From: Eledone cirrhosa
Taxonomy: Eukaryota > Mollusca > Cephalopoda > Octopoda > Eledonidae
Reading direction: 5' to 3'
Length of the DNA stretch: 64,000 bases
Assembly: GCA_964016885.1 (NCBI GenBank)
Contig: OZ024748.1
Coordinates: 35,449,767 to 35,513,766, forward strand
Of the stretch, positions 28,715 through 43,148 are shown piece by piece (the stretch's first letter is position 1; each line of letters begins with the position of its first letter). The translations under genes were made by a program, and so were the position numbers. The notes under the pieces are model-generated. The model searched no databases. It was not told where the DNA came from and saw only the letters and a program-made list of their open reading frames with translations.

Positions 28715-31700
28715 AAGACACGGTGTCTTGTACCATTAAAGACATGGTGTCTTGTACCATTAAATATATAGTGTCTGTTACAATTATGAAAAACACTGTG
28801 TTTTGTACCATTAAAGACATGGTGTCTCGCACCATTAAATATATGGTGTCTTGTACAATTATGAAAAACACTGTGTTTTGTACCATTAAAGACATGGTGT
28901 CTTGTCCCTTTTAAGACATGGTGTCTTGTACCATTAAAAACATGGTGTCATGCACCGTTAATAAGCTGGTGTCTTGTACCATTAAACACACGGTGTTTTG
29001 TACCATTAAAGACATGGTGACTTGTACCATTAAAGACACGGTGTCTTGTACCATTACAGACATGGTGTCTTGCACCATTAATGACATGGTGTATTGTACC
29101 ATTAAAGACACGGTGTCTTTTAACATTAAATGATATGGTGTCTTGTACCATTAAAGACATGGTGTCTCGTACCATTAAAGACATGGTGTCTTGTAACATT
29201 AAATGATATGGTGTCTTGTACCATTAAAGACATAGTGTCTTGTACCATTACAGACACGGTGTCTTGTACCATTAAAGACATGGTGTCTTGTACCATTAAA
29301 GACATGGTATCTTGTACCATTAAAGACACGGTGTCTCGTACAATTAAATACATGGTGTCTTGTAACATTAAAAATGCTCTCTTGTACCATTAAAGACATG
29401 GTGTCCCGTACCATTAAAGATATAGTGTCTCGTCCCTTTTAAGACATGGTGTCTTGTACCATTGCAGACATAGTGTCTCGCACCATTAAATATATGGTGT
29501 ATTGTACAATTATGAAAAAACACTGTGTTTTGAACCATTAAAGATATTGTGTCTTGTCCCATTTAAGACATCGTGTCTTGTACCATTAAAAACATGGTGT
29601 CATGCACCATTAATGAGCTGGTGTCTTGTACCATTAAACACACGGTGTTTTGTACCATTAAAGAGATGGTGACTTGTACCTTTAAAGACAATGTGTCTTG
29701 TACCATTAATGACATGGTGTCTTGTACCATTAAAGACACGGTGTATTGTAACCTTAAAGACATGGTGTCTTGTACCATTAAAGACATGGTGTCGTGTACC
29801 ATTAAAGACACGGTGTCTTGTACCATTAAAGCCGCGGTGTCTTGTACCATTACAGACATGGTGTCTTGCACCATTAATGACATGGTATCTTGTACCATTA
29901 AAGATACGGTGTCTTGTAACATTAAAGACACGGTGTTTTGTACCATTAAAGACACGGTGTCTTGCACCATTATAGACACGGTGTCTTGCAACATTATAGA
30001 CATCGTGTCTTGTACCATTAAAGACATGGTGTCTTGTACCATTAAAGACATGGTGTCTTGTACCATTAAAGACTCGGTGTCTTGTACCATTAAAGACATG
30101 GTGTCTTTTACCATTAAAGACATGGTATATTGCACCATTAAAGATATGATGTCTTGTACAATTATGGAAAAACATTGTGTGTTGTACCATTAAAGACACG
30201 GTGCCTTGTACCATTAAAGACATGGTGTTTTGTACCATTAATGAAATGGAGTCTTGTACCATTAATGACATGGTTTCATGTACCATTAAAGACAGGGTAT
30301 CTTGTACCATTAAAGATACGGTGTCTTGTACCATTAATGACATGGTGACTTTTACCATTAAAGACATGGTGTCTTGTACAATTAAAGATACGGTGACTTG
30401 TACCATTAAATACATGGTGTCTTGTACCATTAAATACATGGTGTCTTGTACCATTAATGACATGGTGTCTTGTACCATTAATGACATGGTGTCTTGTACC
30501 ATTAAAGACATACTGTCTTGTACCATTAAAGACACGGTGTCTTGTACCATTAAAGACATGGTGTCTTGTCCCATTAAAGACATGGTGTCTCGTACCATTA
30601 AAGACATGGTGTCTTGTAACATTAAATGATATTGTGTCTTGCACCATTAAAGACATAGTGTCTTGTACCATTAAAGACACGGTGTCTTGTACCATTAAAG
30701 ACATGGTGTCTTGTATCCTTAAAAACATGGTGTTTGTACCATTAAAGACATGGTGTCTTGTAACCTTAAAGACACGGTGTCTTGTACCATTAAAAACATG
30801 GTATCTTGTACCTCTAAAGACACGGTGTCTTGTACCATTAAAGACATGGTGTCTTGTACCATTAATGACATGGTGTCTTGCACCATTAAAGACATGGTGT
30901 CTTGTAACATTAATGACATCGTGTCTTGTACCATTAAAGACATGGTGTCTTGTACCTTTAAAGACACGGCGTCTTGTACCACTAAACACATGGTGTCTTG
31001 CACCATTAAATATATGGTGTCTTGTACAATTATGAAAAACATTGTGTTTTGTACCATTAAAGACATGGTGTCTTGTACCATTAATGACATGGTGTCTTGT
31101 ACCATTAATGACATGGTGTCTTGTACCATTAAAGACACGGTATCTTGTAACATTATAGACCCGGTGTCTTGTACCATTAAAGACACGGTGTCTTGTACCA
31201 TTAAAGACATTGTGTCTTGTAACATTAAAGACATGGTGTCTTGTACCATTAAAGACATGGTGTCTTGTACAATGAAAGACACGGTGTATTGTACCATTAA
31301 AGACACGGTGTCTTTTAACATTAAATGATATGGTGTTTTGTACCATTAAAGACATGGTGTCTTGTACCATTAAAGACACGGTGACTTGTACCATTAAAGA
31401 CATGGTGTCTTGTACCATTAAAGACATGGTGTCTTGTACAATTAAAGACACGGTGTCTCGTACCATTAAAGACATGGTGTCTTGTAACATAAAATGATAT
31501 GGTGTCTTGTACCATTAAAGACATAGTGTCTTGTACCATTAAAGACACTGTGTCTTGTACCATTAAAGATTTGGTGTCTTGTACCATTAAAGACATGGTA
31601 TCTTGTACCATTCAAGACACGGTGTCTCGTACAATTAAATACAGGGTGTCATGTAAAATTAAAAACATGGTGTCTTCTACCATTGAAGACATGGTGTCTT

Positions 31701-34700
31701 GTACCAGTAAAGTCATAGTGTCTCGTCTCATTTAAGACATGGTGTCTTGGACCATTCAAGACATGATGTCTTGTACCATTAAAGACATGGTGTCCTGTCC
31801 CATTAAAGACACGGTGTTTTGTACCATTAAAGACATGGTGTCTTGTCCAATTTAAGACATGGTGTCTTCTACCATTAATGACATGGTGTCTTGTACCATT
31901 AAAGAGATGGTCTCTTGTCCCATTTAAGATACGGTGTCTTGTACCATTAAATACATGGTGTCTTGTACCATTAAAGACATTTTGTCTTGTCCCATTTAAG
32001 ACATGGTGTCTTGTACCATTAAAGACATGGTGTCTTGTCCCGTTTAAGTCATGGTGTCTTGTACCTTTAATGATATGGTGTATTGTACCATTAAAGACAT
32101 GGTGTCTTGTACCATTAAAGACATGGTGTCTTTACCATTAATGACATGGTGTCTTGTACCATTAAAGACACGGTATCTTGTAACATTAAAGATACGGTGT
32201 CTTGTAATATTAAAGACACGGTGTCTAGTAACCTTAAAGACATGGTGTTTTCTACCATTATATACATGGTGTCTTGTAAACTTAAAGACACGGCGTCTTG
32301 TACCATTAATGACAGGGTGACATTTACCATTAAAGACATGGTGTCCCGTACCATTAAAGACATGCTGTCTTGTACCATTAAAGTTATAGCGTCTCGTCCC
32401 ATTTAAGACATGGTGTCTTGTACCATTAAAGACATGGTGTCTTGTACCATTAATGCCATGGTGTCTTGTACCATTAATGACATGGTGTCTTGTACCATTA
32501 AAGACATGGTGTCTTGTTCCATTTAAGACATGGTGTCTTGTACCTTTAATATGGTGTATTGTACCATTAAAGACACGGTATCTTGTACCATTAAAGATAC
32601 GGTGTCTTGTAAAATTAAAGACACGGTGTCTAGTAACCTTAAAGACATGGTGTTTTGTACCATTAAAGACACGGTGTCTTGTACTATTAAAGACATGGTG
32701 TCTTGTACCATTAATGACATGGTGACTTTTACCATTAAAGACATGGTGTCTTGTAACATTAAAGACATCGTGTATTGTAGCATTAAAGACATGGAGTCTT
32801 GTACCTTTAAAGACACGGTGTCTTGTACAATTAAAGATATGGTGTCTTGTACCATTAAAGACACGGTGTCTTGTAACCTTAAAGACATGGTGTCTGGTAC
32901 CATTAAAGACACGGTGTCTTGTACCATTAAAGACACGGTGTCTTCTAGCATTAAAAACATGGTATCTTGTACCTCAAAAGACACGGTGTCTTGTACCATT
33001 AAGACATGGTATCTTGTACCTCAAAAGACACGGTGTCTTGTACCATTAAGACATGGTGTCTTGTACCATTAATGACATGGTGTCTTGTACCATTAAAGAC
33101 ATGGTGTCTTGTAACATTAAATGATATGGTGTCTTGTACAATTAAAGACATAGTGTCTTGTACCATTAAAGACACGGTGTCTTGTTCCATTAAAGACATG
33201 GTGTCTTGTACCATTAAATATATAGTGTCTGTTACAATTATGAAAAACACTGTGTTTTGTACCATTAAAGACATGGTGTCTCGCACCATTAAATATATGG
33301 TGTCTTGTACAATTATGAAAAACTGTGTGTTTTGTACCATTAAAGACATGGTGTCTTGTCCCTTTTAAGACATGGTGTCTTGTACCATTAAAAACATGGT
33401 GTCATGCACCATTAATAAGCTGGTGTCTTGTACCATTAAACACACGGTGTTTTGTACCATTAAAGACATGGTGACTTGTACCATTAAAGACACGGTGTCT
33501 TGTACCATTACAGACATGGTGTCTTGCACCATTAAAGATACGGTGTCTTGTACCATTAAAGACACGGTGTCATGTACCATTAAAGACATGGTGTCTCGTA
33601 CAATTAAAGACTCGGTGTATTGTACCATTAAAGACACGGTGTCTTTTAACATTAAATGATATGGTGTCTTGTACCATTAAAGACATGGTGTCTCGTACCA
33701 TTAAAGACATGGTGTCTTGTAACATTAAATGATATGGTGTCTTGTACCATTAAAGACATAGTGTCTTGTACCATTAAAGACACGGTGTCTTGTACCATTA
33801 AAGACATGGTGTCTTGTACCATTAAAGATATGGTATCTTGTACCATTAAAGACACGGTGTCTCGTACAATTAAATACATGGTGTCTTGTAACATTAAAAC
33901 ATGGTTTCTTGTACCATTAAAGACATGGTGTCCCGTACCATTAAAGATATAGTGTCTCGTCCCATTTAAGACATGGTGTGTTGTACCATTGCAGACATAG
34001 TGTCTCGCACCATTAAATATATGGTGTATTGTACAATTATGAAAAAACACTGTGTTTTGTACCATTAAAGAGATGGTGACTTGTACCTTTAAAGTCACGG
34101 TGTATTGTAACCTTAAAGACATGGTCTCTTGTACCATTAAAGACATGGTGTCGTGTACCATTAAAGACACGGTGTCTTGTACCATTAAAGACGCGGTGTC
34201 TTGTACCATTACAGACATGGTGTCTTGCACCATTAATGACATGGTATCTTGTACCATTAAAGATACGGTGTCTTGTAACATTAAAGACACGGTGTCTTGC
34301 ACCATTATAGACATCGTGTTTTGCAACATTATAGACATCGTGTCTTGTACCATTAAAGACATGGTTTCTTGTACCATTAAAGACATGGTGTCTTGTACCA
34401 TTAAAGACTCGGTGTCTTGTACCATTAAAGACATGGTGTCTTTTAACATTAAAGACATGGTGTCTTGCACCATTTAAGATATGATGTCTTCTACAATTAT
34501 GAAAAAACATTGTGTGTTGTACCATTAAAGACACGGTGGCTTGTACCATTAAAGACATGGTGTTTTGTACCATTAATGAAATGGAGTCTTGTACCATTAA
34601 TGACATGGTTTCATGTACCATTAAAGACAGGGTATCTTGTACCAATAAAGATACGGTGTCTTGTACCATTAATGACATGGTGACTTTTACCATTAAAGAG

Positions 34701-37700
34701 ATGGTGTCTTGTACAATTAAAGATATGGTGTCTTGTACCATTAAAGACACGGTGTCTTGTAACCTTAAAGACATGGTGTCTTGTACCATTAAAGACACGG
34801 TGTCTTGTACCATTAAAAACTCGGTGTCTTGTACCATTAAAGACATGGTGTCTTTTACCATTAAAGACACGGTGACTTGTACCATTAAAGACATCGTGTC
34901 TTGCAGTATTAATGACATGGTGTCTTGTACCATTAAAGACATGCACTCTTGTACCATTAAAGACACGGTGTCTTGTACCATTAAAGACACGGTGTTTCGT
35001 ACCATTAAAGACATGTTGTCTTGAAACATTAAATGATATGGTGTCTTGTACCATTAAAGACACAGTGTCTTGTACCATTAAAGACACGGTGCCTTGTACC
35101 ATTAAAGATATGGTGTCTTGTACCATTAAAGACATGCTGTCTTGAACCATTAAAGACACGGTTTCTCGTACAATTAAATACATGGTGTCTTGTAACAATA
35201 AATCATGGTGTCTTGTACCACTAAAGACATGGTGTCTTGTCCCATTTAAGACATGGTGTCTTGTACCTTTAATGATATGGTGTATTGTACCATTAAAGAC
35301 ATGGTGTCTTTACCATTAATGACATGGTGTCATGTACCATTAAAGACACGGTATCTTGTACCATTAAAGATACGGTGTCTTGTAATATTAAAGACACGGT
35401 GTCTAGTAACCTTAAAGATATGGTGTTTTGTACCATTAAAGACACGGTGTCTTGTACCATTAAAGACATGGTGTCTTGTACCATTAATGACATGGTGACT
35501 TTTACCATTAAAGACATGGTATCTTGTAACATTAAACACATCGTGTATTGTAGCATTAAAGACATGGAGTCTTGTACCTTTAAAGACACGGTGTCTTGTA
35601 CCATTAAAGACACGGTGTCTTGTAACCTTAAAGACATGGTGTCTTGTACCATTAAAGACACGGTGTCTTGTACCATTAAAGACACGATGTCTTGTACCAT
35701 AAAAACATGGTATCTTGAACCTCAAAAGACACGGTGTCTTGTACCATTAAAGACATCGTGTCTTGTACCATTAATGACATGGTGTCTTGTACCATTAAAG
35801 ACATGGTGTCTTGTAACATTAAAGACATCGTGTCTTGTACCATTAAAGACACGGTGTCTTGTACCATTAAAGACATGGTGTCTTTTACCATTAAAGACAT
35901 GGTGTCTCGTACAATTAAAGACATGGTGTCTTATAACATTAAATGATATGGTGTCTTGTACCATTAAAGACATAGTGTCTTGTACCATTAAAGACACGGT
36001 GTCTTGTACCATTAAAGACATGGTGTCTTGTACCATTAAAGACATGGTATCTTGTACCATTAAAGACACGGTGTCTCGTACAATTAAATACATGGTGTCT
36101 TGTAACATTAAATCCTGGTATCTTGTACCATTAAAGACATGGTGTCCCGTACAATTAAAGACATGCTGTCTTGTACCATTAAAGATATAGTGTCTCGTCC
36201 AATTTAAGAGATGGCGTCTCGCACCATTAAATATATGGTGTCTTGTACAATTATGAAAAACACTGTGTTTTGTACCATTAAAGACATGGTGTCTTGTCCC
36301 ATTTAAGACATGGTGTCTTGTACCATTAAAAATAAGGTGTCATGCACCATTAATGAGCTGGTGTCTTGTACCATTAAACCAACGGTGTTTTGTACCATTA
36401 AAGACATGGTGACTTGTACCTTTAAAGACAATGTGTCTTGCATCATTAATGACATGGTATCTTGTACCATTAAAGATACGGTGTCTTGTAACATTAAAGA
36501 CACGGTGTTTTGTACCATTAAAGACACGGTGTCTTGCACCATTATAGACATCGTGTCTTGCAACATTATAGACATCGTGTCTTGTACCATTAAAGACATG
36601 GTGTCTTGTACCATTAAAGACATGGTGTCTTGTACCATTAAAGACTCGGTGACTTGTACCATTAAAGACATGGTGTCTTTTACCATTAAAGACATGGTGT
36701 CTTGCACCATTAAAGATATGGTGTCTTGTACCATTAAAGACATGGTGTCTTGTACCATTAAAGACTCGGTGACTTGTACCATTAAAGACATGGTGTCTTT
36801 TACCATTAAAGACATGGTGTCTTGTACCATTAAAGACATGGTGTCTTGTACCATTAAAGACTCGGTGACTTGTACCATTAAAGACATGGTGTCTTTTACC
36901 ATTAAAGACATGGTGTCTTGCACCATTAAAGATATGATGTCTTGTACAATTATGAAAAAACATTGTGTGTTGTACCTTTAAAGACAATGTGTCTTGCATC
37001 ATTAATGACATGGTATCTTGTACCATTAAAGATACGGTGTCTTGTAACATTAAAGACACGGTGTTTTGTACCATTAAAGACACGGTGTCTTGCACCATTA
37101 TAGACATCGTGTCTTGCAACATTATAGACATCGTGTCTTGTACCATTAAAGACATGGTGTCTTGTACCATTAAAGACATGGTGTCTTGTACCATTAAAGA
37201 CTCGGTGACTTGTACCATTAAAGACATGGTGTCTTTTACCATTAAAGACATGGTGTCTTGCACCATTAAAGATATGATCTCTTGTACAATTATGAAAAAG
37301 CATTGTGTGTTGTACCATTAAATACACGGTGCCTTGTACCATTAAAGACATGATGTTTTGTACCATTAATGAAATGGAGTCTTGTACCATTAATGACATG
37401 GTTTCTTGTACCATTAAAGACAGGGTATCTTGTACCATTAAAGATACGGTGTCTTGTACCATTAATGACATGGTGACTTTTACCATTAAAGACATGGTGT
37501 CTCGTACAATTAAAGATATGGTGTCTTGTACCATTAAAGACACGGTGTCTTGTAACCTTAAAGACACGGTGTCTTGTACCATTAAAGACATGGTGTATTG
37601 TACCATTAAAGACATGGTGTCTTTTACCATTAAAGACTCGGTGTCTTGTACCATTAAAGACATGGTGTCTTTTACTATTAAAGACATGGTGACCTGTACC

Positions 37701-39792
37701 ATTAAAGACATGGTGTCTTGTACCATTAAAGACATGGTGTCTTGCACCATTAAAGACACGGTATCTTGTACCATTAACGACATCGTGTCTTGCAGTATTA
37801 ATGACATGGTGTCTTGTACCATTAAAGACACGGTGTCTTGTACCATTAAAGACACGGTGTTTCGTACCATTAAAGACACGTTGTCTTGAAACATTAAATG
37901 ATATGGTGTCTTGTACCATTAAAGACATAGTGTCTTGTACCATGAAAGACACGGTGTCTTGTACCATTAAGAACTCGGTGTCTTGTACCATTAAAGACAT
38001 GGTGTCTTTTACCATTAAAGACATGGTACTTGTACCATTAAAGACATGGTGTCTTGTACCATTAAAGACATGGTGTCTTGCACCATTAAAGACACGGTAT
38101 CTTGTAACATTATAGACCTGGTGTCTTGTACCATTAAAGACACGGTGACTTGTACCATTAAAGACATCGTGTCTTGCAGTATTAATGACATGGTGTCTTG
38201 TACCATTAAAGACATGCACTCTTGTACCATTAAAGACACGGTGTCTTGTACCATTAAAGACACGGTGTTTCGTACCATTAAAGACATGTTGTCTTGAAAC
38301 ATTAAATGATATGGTGTCTTGTACCATTAAAGACACGGTGCCTTGTACCATTAAAGATATGGTGTCTTGTACCATTAAAGACATGGTGTCTTGAACCATT
38401 AAAGACACGGTTTCTCGTACAATTAAATACATGGTGTCTTGTAACAATAAATCATGGTGTCTTGTACCACTAAAGACATGGTGTCTTGTCCCATTTAAGA
38501 CATGGTGTCTTGTACCTTTAATGATATGGTGTATTGTACCATTAAAGACATGGTGTCTTTACCATTAATGACATCGTGTCATGTACCATTAAAGACACGG
38601 TATCTTGTACCATTAAAGATACGGTGTCTTGTAATATTAAAGACACGGTGTCTAGTAACCTTAAAGATATGGTGTTTTGTACCATTAAAGACACGGTGTC
38701 TTGTACCATTAAAGACATGGTGTCTTGTACCATTAATGACATGGTATCTTGTAACATTAAACACATCGTGTATTGTAGCATTAAAGACATGGAGTCTTGT
38801 ACCTTTAAAGACACGGTGTCTTGTACCATTAAAGACACGGTGTCTTGTAACCTTAAAGACATGGTGTCTTGTACCATTAAAGACACGGTGTCTTGTACCA
38901 TAAAAACATGGTATCTTGAACCTCAAAAGACACGGTGTCTTGTACCATTAAAGACATCGTGTCTTGTACCATTAATGACATGGTGTCTTGTACCATTAAA
39001 GACACGATGTCTTGTACCATAAAAACATGGTATCTTGAACCTCAAAAGACACGGTGTCTTGTACCATTAAAGACATCGTGTCTTGTACCATTAATGACAT
39101 GGTGTCTTGTACCATTAAAGACATGGTGTCTTGTAACATTAAAGACATCGTGTCTTGTACCATTAAAGACACGGTGTCTTGTACCATTAAAGACATGGTG
39201 TCTTTTACCATTAAAGACATGGTGTCTCGTACAATTAAAGACATGGTGTCTTATAACATAAAATGATATGGTGTCTTGTACCATTAAAGACATAGTGTCT
39301 TGTACCATTAAAGACACGGTGTCTTGTACCATTAAAGACATGGTGTCTTGTACCATTAAAGACATGGTATCTTGTACCATTAAAGACACGGTGTCTCGTA
39401 CAATTAAATACATGGTGTCTTGTAACATTAAATCCTGGTACCTTGTACCATTAAAGACATGGTGTCCCGTACAATTAAAGACATGCTGTCTTGTACCATT
39501 AAAGATATAGTGTCTCGTCCAATTTAAGAGATGGTGTCTCGCACCATTAAATATATGGTGTCTTGTACAATTATGAAAAACACTGTGTTTTGTACCATTA
39601 AAGACATGGTGTCTTGTCCCATTTAAGACATGGTGTCTTGTACCATTAAAAATAAGGTGTCATGCACCATTAATGAGCTGGTGTCTTGTACCATTAAACC
39701 AACGGTGTTTTGTACCATTAAAGACATGGTGACTTGTACCTTTAAAGACAATGTGTCTTGCATCATTAATGACATGGTATCTTGTACCATTA
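28715..39792. repeat. About 11.08-kb HOR block, copy B
   Basis: This is the tandem partner of 17,561-28,714 and is nearly identical at base level. Differences seen by offset are one extra unit near 31,080, a net loss of 74 bp near 33,000-33,120, a 120-bp loss near 34,060, a single-base loss near 38,035, and a net gain of 95 bp near 38,900-39,050. The end is placed where it stops following copy A's continuation (28,714 corresponds to 39,792). Confidence 0.9.
35034..38306. repeat. 3.27-kb nested HOR, copy in block B
   Basis: This is the counterpart of 24,050-27,323, bounded by the same register marks at 35,034 and 38,307. It is one base shorter because of a deletion near 38,035 (GGTACTTG where block A has GGTGACTTG). 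Confidence 0.83.
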
Positions 39793-41050
39793 AAGATATG
39801 GTGTCTTGTAACATTAAAGACACGGTGTTTTGTACCATTAAAGACACGGTGTCTTGCACCATTATAGACATCGTGTCTTGCAACATTATAGACATCGTGT
39901 CTTGTACCATTAAAGACATGGTGTCTTGTACCATTAAAGACATGGTGTCTTGTACCATTAAAGACTCGGTGACTTGTACCATTAAAGACATGGTGTCTTT
40001 TACCATTAAAGACATGGTGTCTTGCACCATTAAAGATATGGTGTCTTGTACCATTAAAGACATGGTGTCTTGTACCATTAAAGACTCGGTGACTTGTACC
40101 ATTAAAGACATGGTGTCTTTTACCATTAAAGACATGGTGTCTTGTACCATTAAAGACATGGTGTCTTGTACCATTAAAGACTCGGTGACTTGTACCATTA
40201 AAGACATGGTGTCTTTTACCATTAAAGACATGGTGTCTTGCACCATTAAAGATATGATGTCTTGTACAATTATGAAAAAACATTGTGTGTTGTACCTTTA
40301 AAGACAATGTGTCTTGCATCATTAATGACATGGTATCTTGTACCATTAAAGATACGGTGTCTTGTAACATTAAAGACACGGTGTTTTGTACCATTAAAGA
40401 CACGGTGTCTTGCACCATTATAGACATCGTGTCTTGCAACATTATAGACATCGTGTCTTGTACCATTAAAGACATGGTGTCTTGTACCATTAAAGACATG
40501 GTGTCTTGTACCATTAAAGACTCGGTGACTTGTACCATTAAAGACATGGTGTCTTTTACCATTAAAGACATGGTGTCTTGCACCATTAAAGATATGATGT
40601 CTTGTACAATTATGAAAAAGCATTGTGTGTTGTACCATTAAAGACACGGTGCCTTGTACCATTAAAGACATGATGTTTTGTACCATTAATGACATGGTTT
40701 CTTGTACCATTAAAGACAGGGTATCTTGTACCATTAAAGATACGGTGTCTTGTACCATTAATGACATGGTGACTTTTACCATTAAAGACATGGTGTCTCG
40801 TACAATTAAAGATATGGTGTCTTGTACCATTAAAGACACGGTGTCTTGTAACCTTAAAGACACGGTGTCTTGTACCATTAAAGACATGGTGTATTGTACC
40901 ATTAAAGACATGGTGTCTTTTACCATTAAAGACTCGGTGTCTTGTACCATTAAAGACATGGTGTCTTTTACTATTAAAGACATGGTGACCTGTACCATTA
41001 AAGACACGGTGTTTCGTACCATTAAAGACACGTTGTCTTGAAACATTAAA
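38307..41050. repeat. 3.3-kb nested HOR, shortened copy spanning the end of block B
   Basis: The units follow 35,034 onward, with 39,054-40,640 matching 35,734-37,320 at offset 3,320. Near 38,880-39,050 a segment of about 119 bp ending in ACCATAAAAACATGG is duplicated. Toward the end several units are missing compared with 37,305-37,889, so the next register mark falls at 41,051, only 2,744 bp after the previous one. Confidence 0.8.
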
Positions 41051-41651
41051 TGATATGGTGTCTTGTACCATTAAAGACATAGTGTCTTGTACCATTAAAG
41101 ACACGGTGCCTTGTACCATTAAAGATATGGTGTCTTGTACCATTAAAGACATGGTGTCTTGTAACATTAAAGACATCGTGTCTTGTACCATTAAAGACAT
41201 GGTGTCTTGCACCTTTAAAGACACGGTGTTTGTACCATTAAAGACATGATGTCTTGTACCATTGAAGACGCGGTGTATTGTACCATTAAAGACACGGTGT
41301 CTTGTACCATTAAATACATGGTGTTTTGCACCATTAAAGACACAGCATCTTGTAATATTATAGACCCGGTCTCTTGTACCATTAAAGACACGGTGTCTTG
41401 TACCATTAAAGATATCGTGTCTTGCAGTAGTAATGACATGGTGTCTTGTACCATTAAAGACATGGACACTTGTACCATTAAAGACATGGTGTCTTATACC
41501 ATTAAAGACACGCTGTCTCGTACCATTAAAGACATTTTGTCTAGTAACATTAAATGATATGGTGTCTTGTACCATTAAAGACATAGTGTCTTGTACCATT
41601 AAAGACATGGTGTCTTGTACCATTAAAGATATGGTGTCTTGTACCATTAAA
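41051..41651. repeat. Satellite monomers between HOR blocks
   Basis: Ordinary 24-bp units of mixed types, including a -1 unit at 41,226 and a TGATATGG mark near 41,556. I saw no long internal duplication here. The variant order partly resembles 45,160-45,400, including GACATGGACACTTG at 41,459 and at about 45,345. Confidence 0.7.
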
Positions 41652-43148
41652 GACATGGTATCTTGTACAATTAAAGACACGGTGTATTGTACCATTAAAG
41701 ACAGGGCGTCTTTTAACATTAAATAATATGGTGTCTTGTACCATTAAAGACATGGTGTCTCGCACCATTAAATATATGGTGTCTTGTACAATTATGAAAA
41801 ACACTGTGTTTTGTACCATTAAAGACATGGTGTCTTGTCCCATTTAAGACATGGTGTGTTGTACCATTAAAAACATGGTGTCATGCACCATTAATGAGCT
41901 GGTGTCTTGTACCATTAAACACACGGTGTTTTGTACCATTAAAGACATGGTGACTTGTACCTTTAAAGACAATGTGTCTTGTACCATTAATGACATGGTG
42001 TCTTGTACCATTAAAGACACTGTGTATTGTAACCTTAAAGACATGGTGTCTTGTACCATTAAAGACATGGTGTCGTGTACCATTAAAGACACGGTGTCTT
42101 GTACCATTAAAGACACGGTGTCTTGTACCATTACAGACATGGTGTCTTGCACCATTAATGACATGGTATCTTGTACCATTAAAGATACGGTGTCTTGTAC
42201 CATTAAAGACACGGTGTCTCGTACCATTAAAGTCATGGTGTCTTGTACAATTAAAGACATGGTGTCTTGTACCATTAAAGACACGGTGTCTCGTACCATT
42301 AAAGACATGGTGTCTTGTACCATTAATGACACGGTGTATTGTACCATTAAAGACACGGTGTCTTTTAACATTAAATGATATGGTGTCTTGTACCATTAAA
42401 GACATGGTGTCGCGTACCATTAAAGACATGGTGTCTTGTAACATTAAATGATATGGTGTGTTGTACCATTAAAGACATAGTGTCTTGTACCATTAAAGAC
42501 ACGGTGTCTTGTACTATTAAAGACATGGTGTCTTGTACCATTAAAGACATGGTGTCGTGTACCATTAAAGACACGGTGTCTAGTACCATTAAAGACACGG
42601 TGTCTTGTACCACTACAGACATGGTGTCTTGCACCATTAATGACGTGGTATCTTTTACCATTAAAGATACGGTGACTTGTAAGATTAAAGACACGGTGTT
42701 TTGTACCATTAAAGACACGGTGTCTTGCACCATTATAGACACGGTGTCTTGTAACATTAAAGACATCGTGTCTTGTAGTGTTAATGACATGATGTCTTGT
42801 ACCATTAAAGACATGGTGTCTTGTACCATAAAAGACATGGTGTCTTTTACCATTAAAGACATGGTGTCTTGCACCATTAAAGATATGATGTCTTGTACAA
42901 TTATGACAAAACATTGTGTTTTGTACCATTAAAGACACGGTGCCTTGTACCATTAAAGACAGGGTGTCTTGTACCATTAATGACATGGAGTCTTGTACCA
43001 TTAATGACATGGTTTCATGTACCATTAAAGAGTGGGTATCTTGTACCATTAAAGATACGGTGTCTTGTAACATTAATGACATGGTGATTTTACCATTAAA
43101 GACATGGTGTCTTGTACAATTAAAGATATGGTGTCTTGTACCATTAAA
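41652..43148. repeat. 1,497-bp HOR, copy 1
   Basis: This block repeats 1,497 bp later almost without change. Shared rare units include AAATAATATGG near 41,725, AATTATGAAAAACAC near 41,800, GTGTCGCGTACC near 42,410 and AATTATGACAAAAC near 42,905. The limits may slide by about 50 bp on the left because the flanking monomers are also similar. Confidence 0.92.

Noticed and set aside
30276..31490. Longest minus-strand open frame (404 residues) with 8-residue repeats, and its relative at 19,122-20,312 (396 residues)
   Set aside because: The frame starts and ends inside the satellite, is broken by off-length units, and the common substitutions are amino-acid changing in every frame. The same applies to all other array frames.
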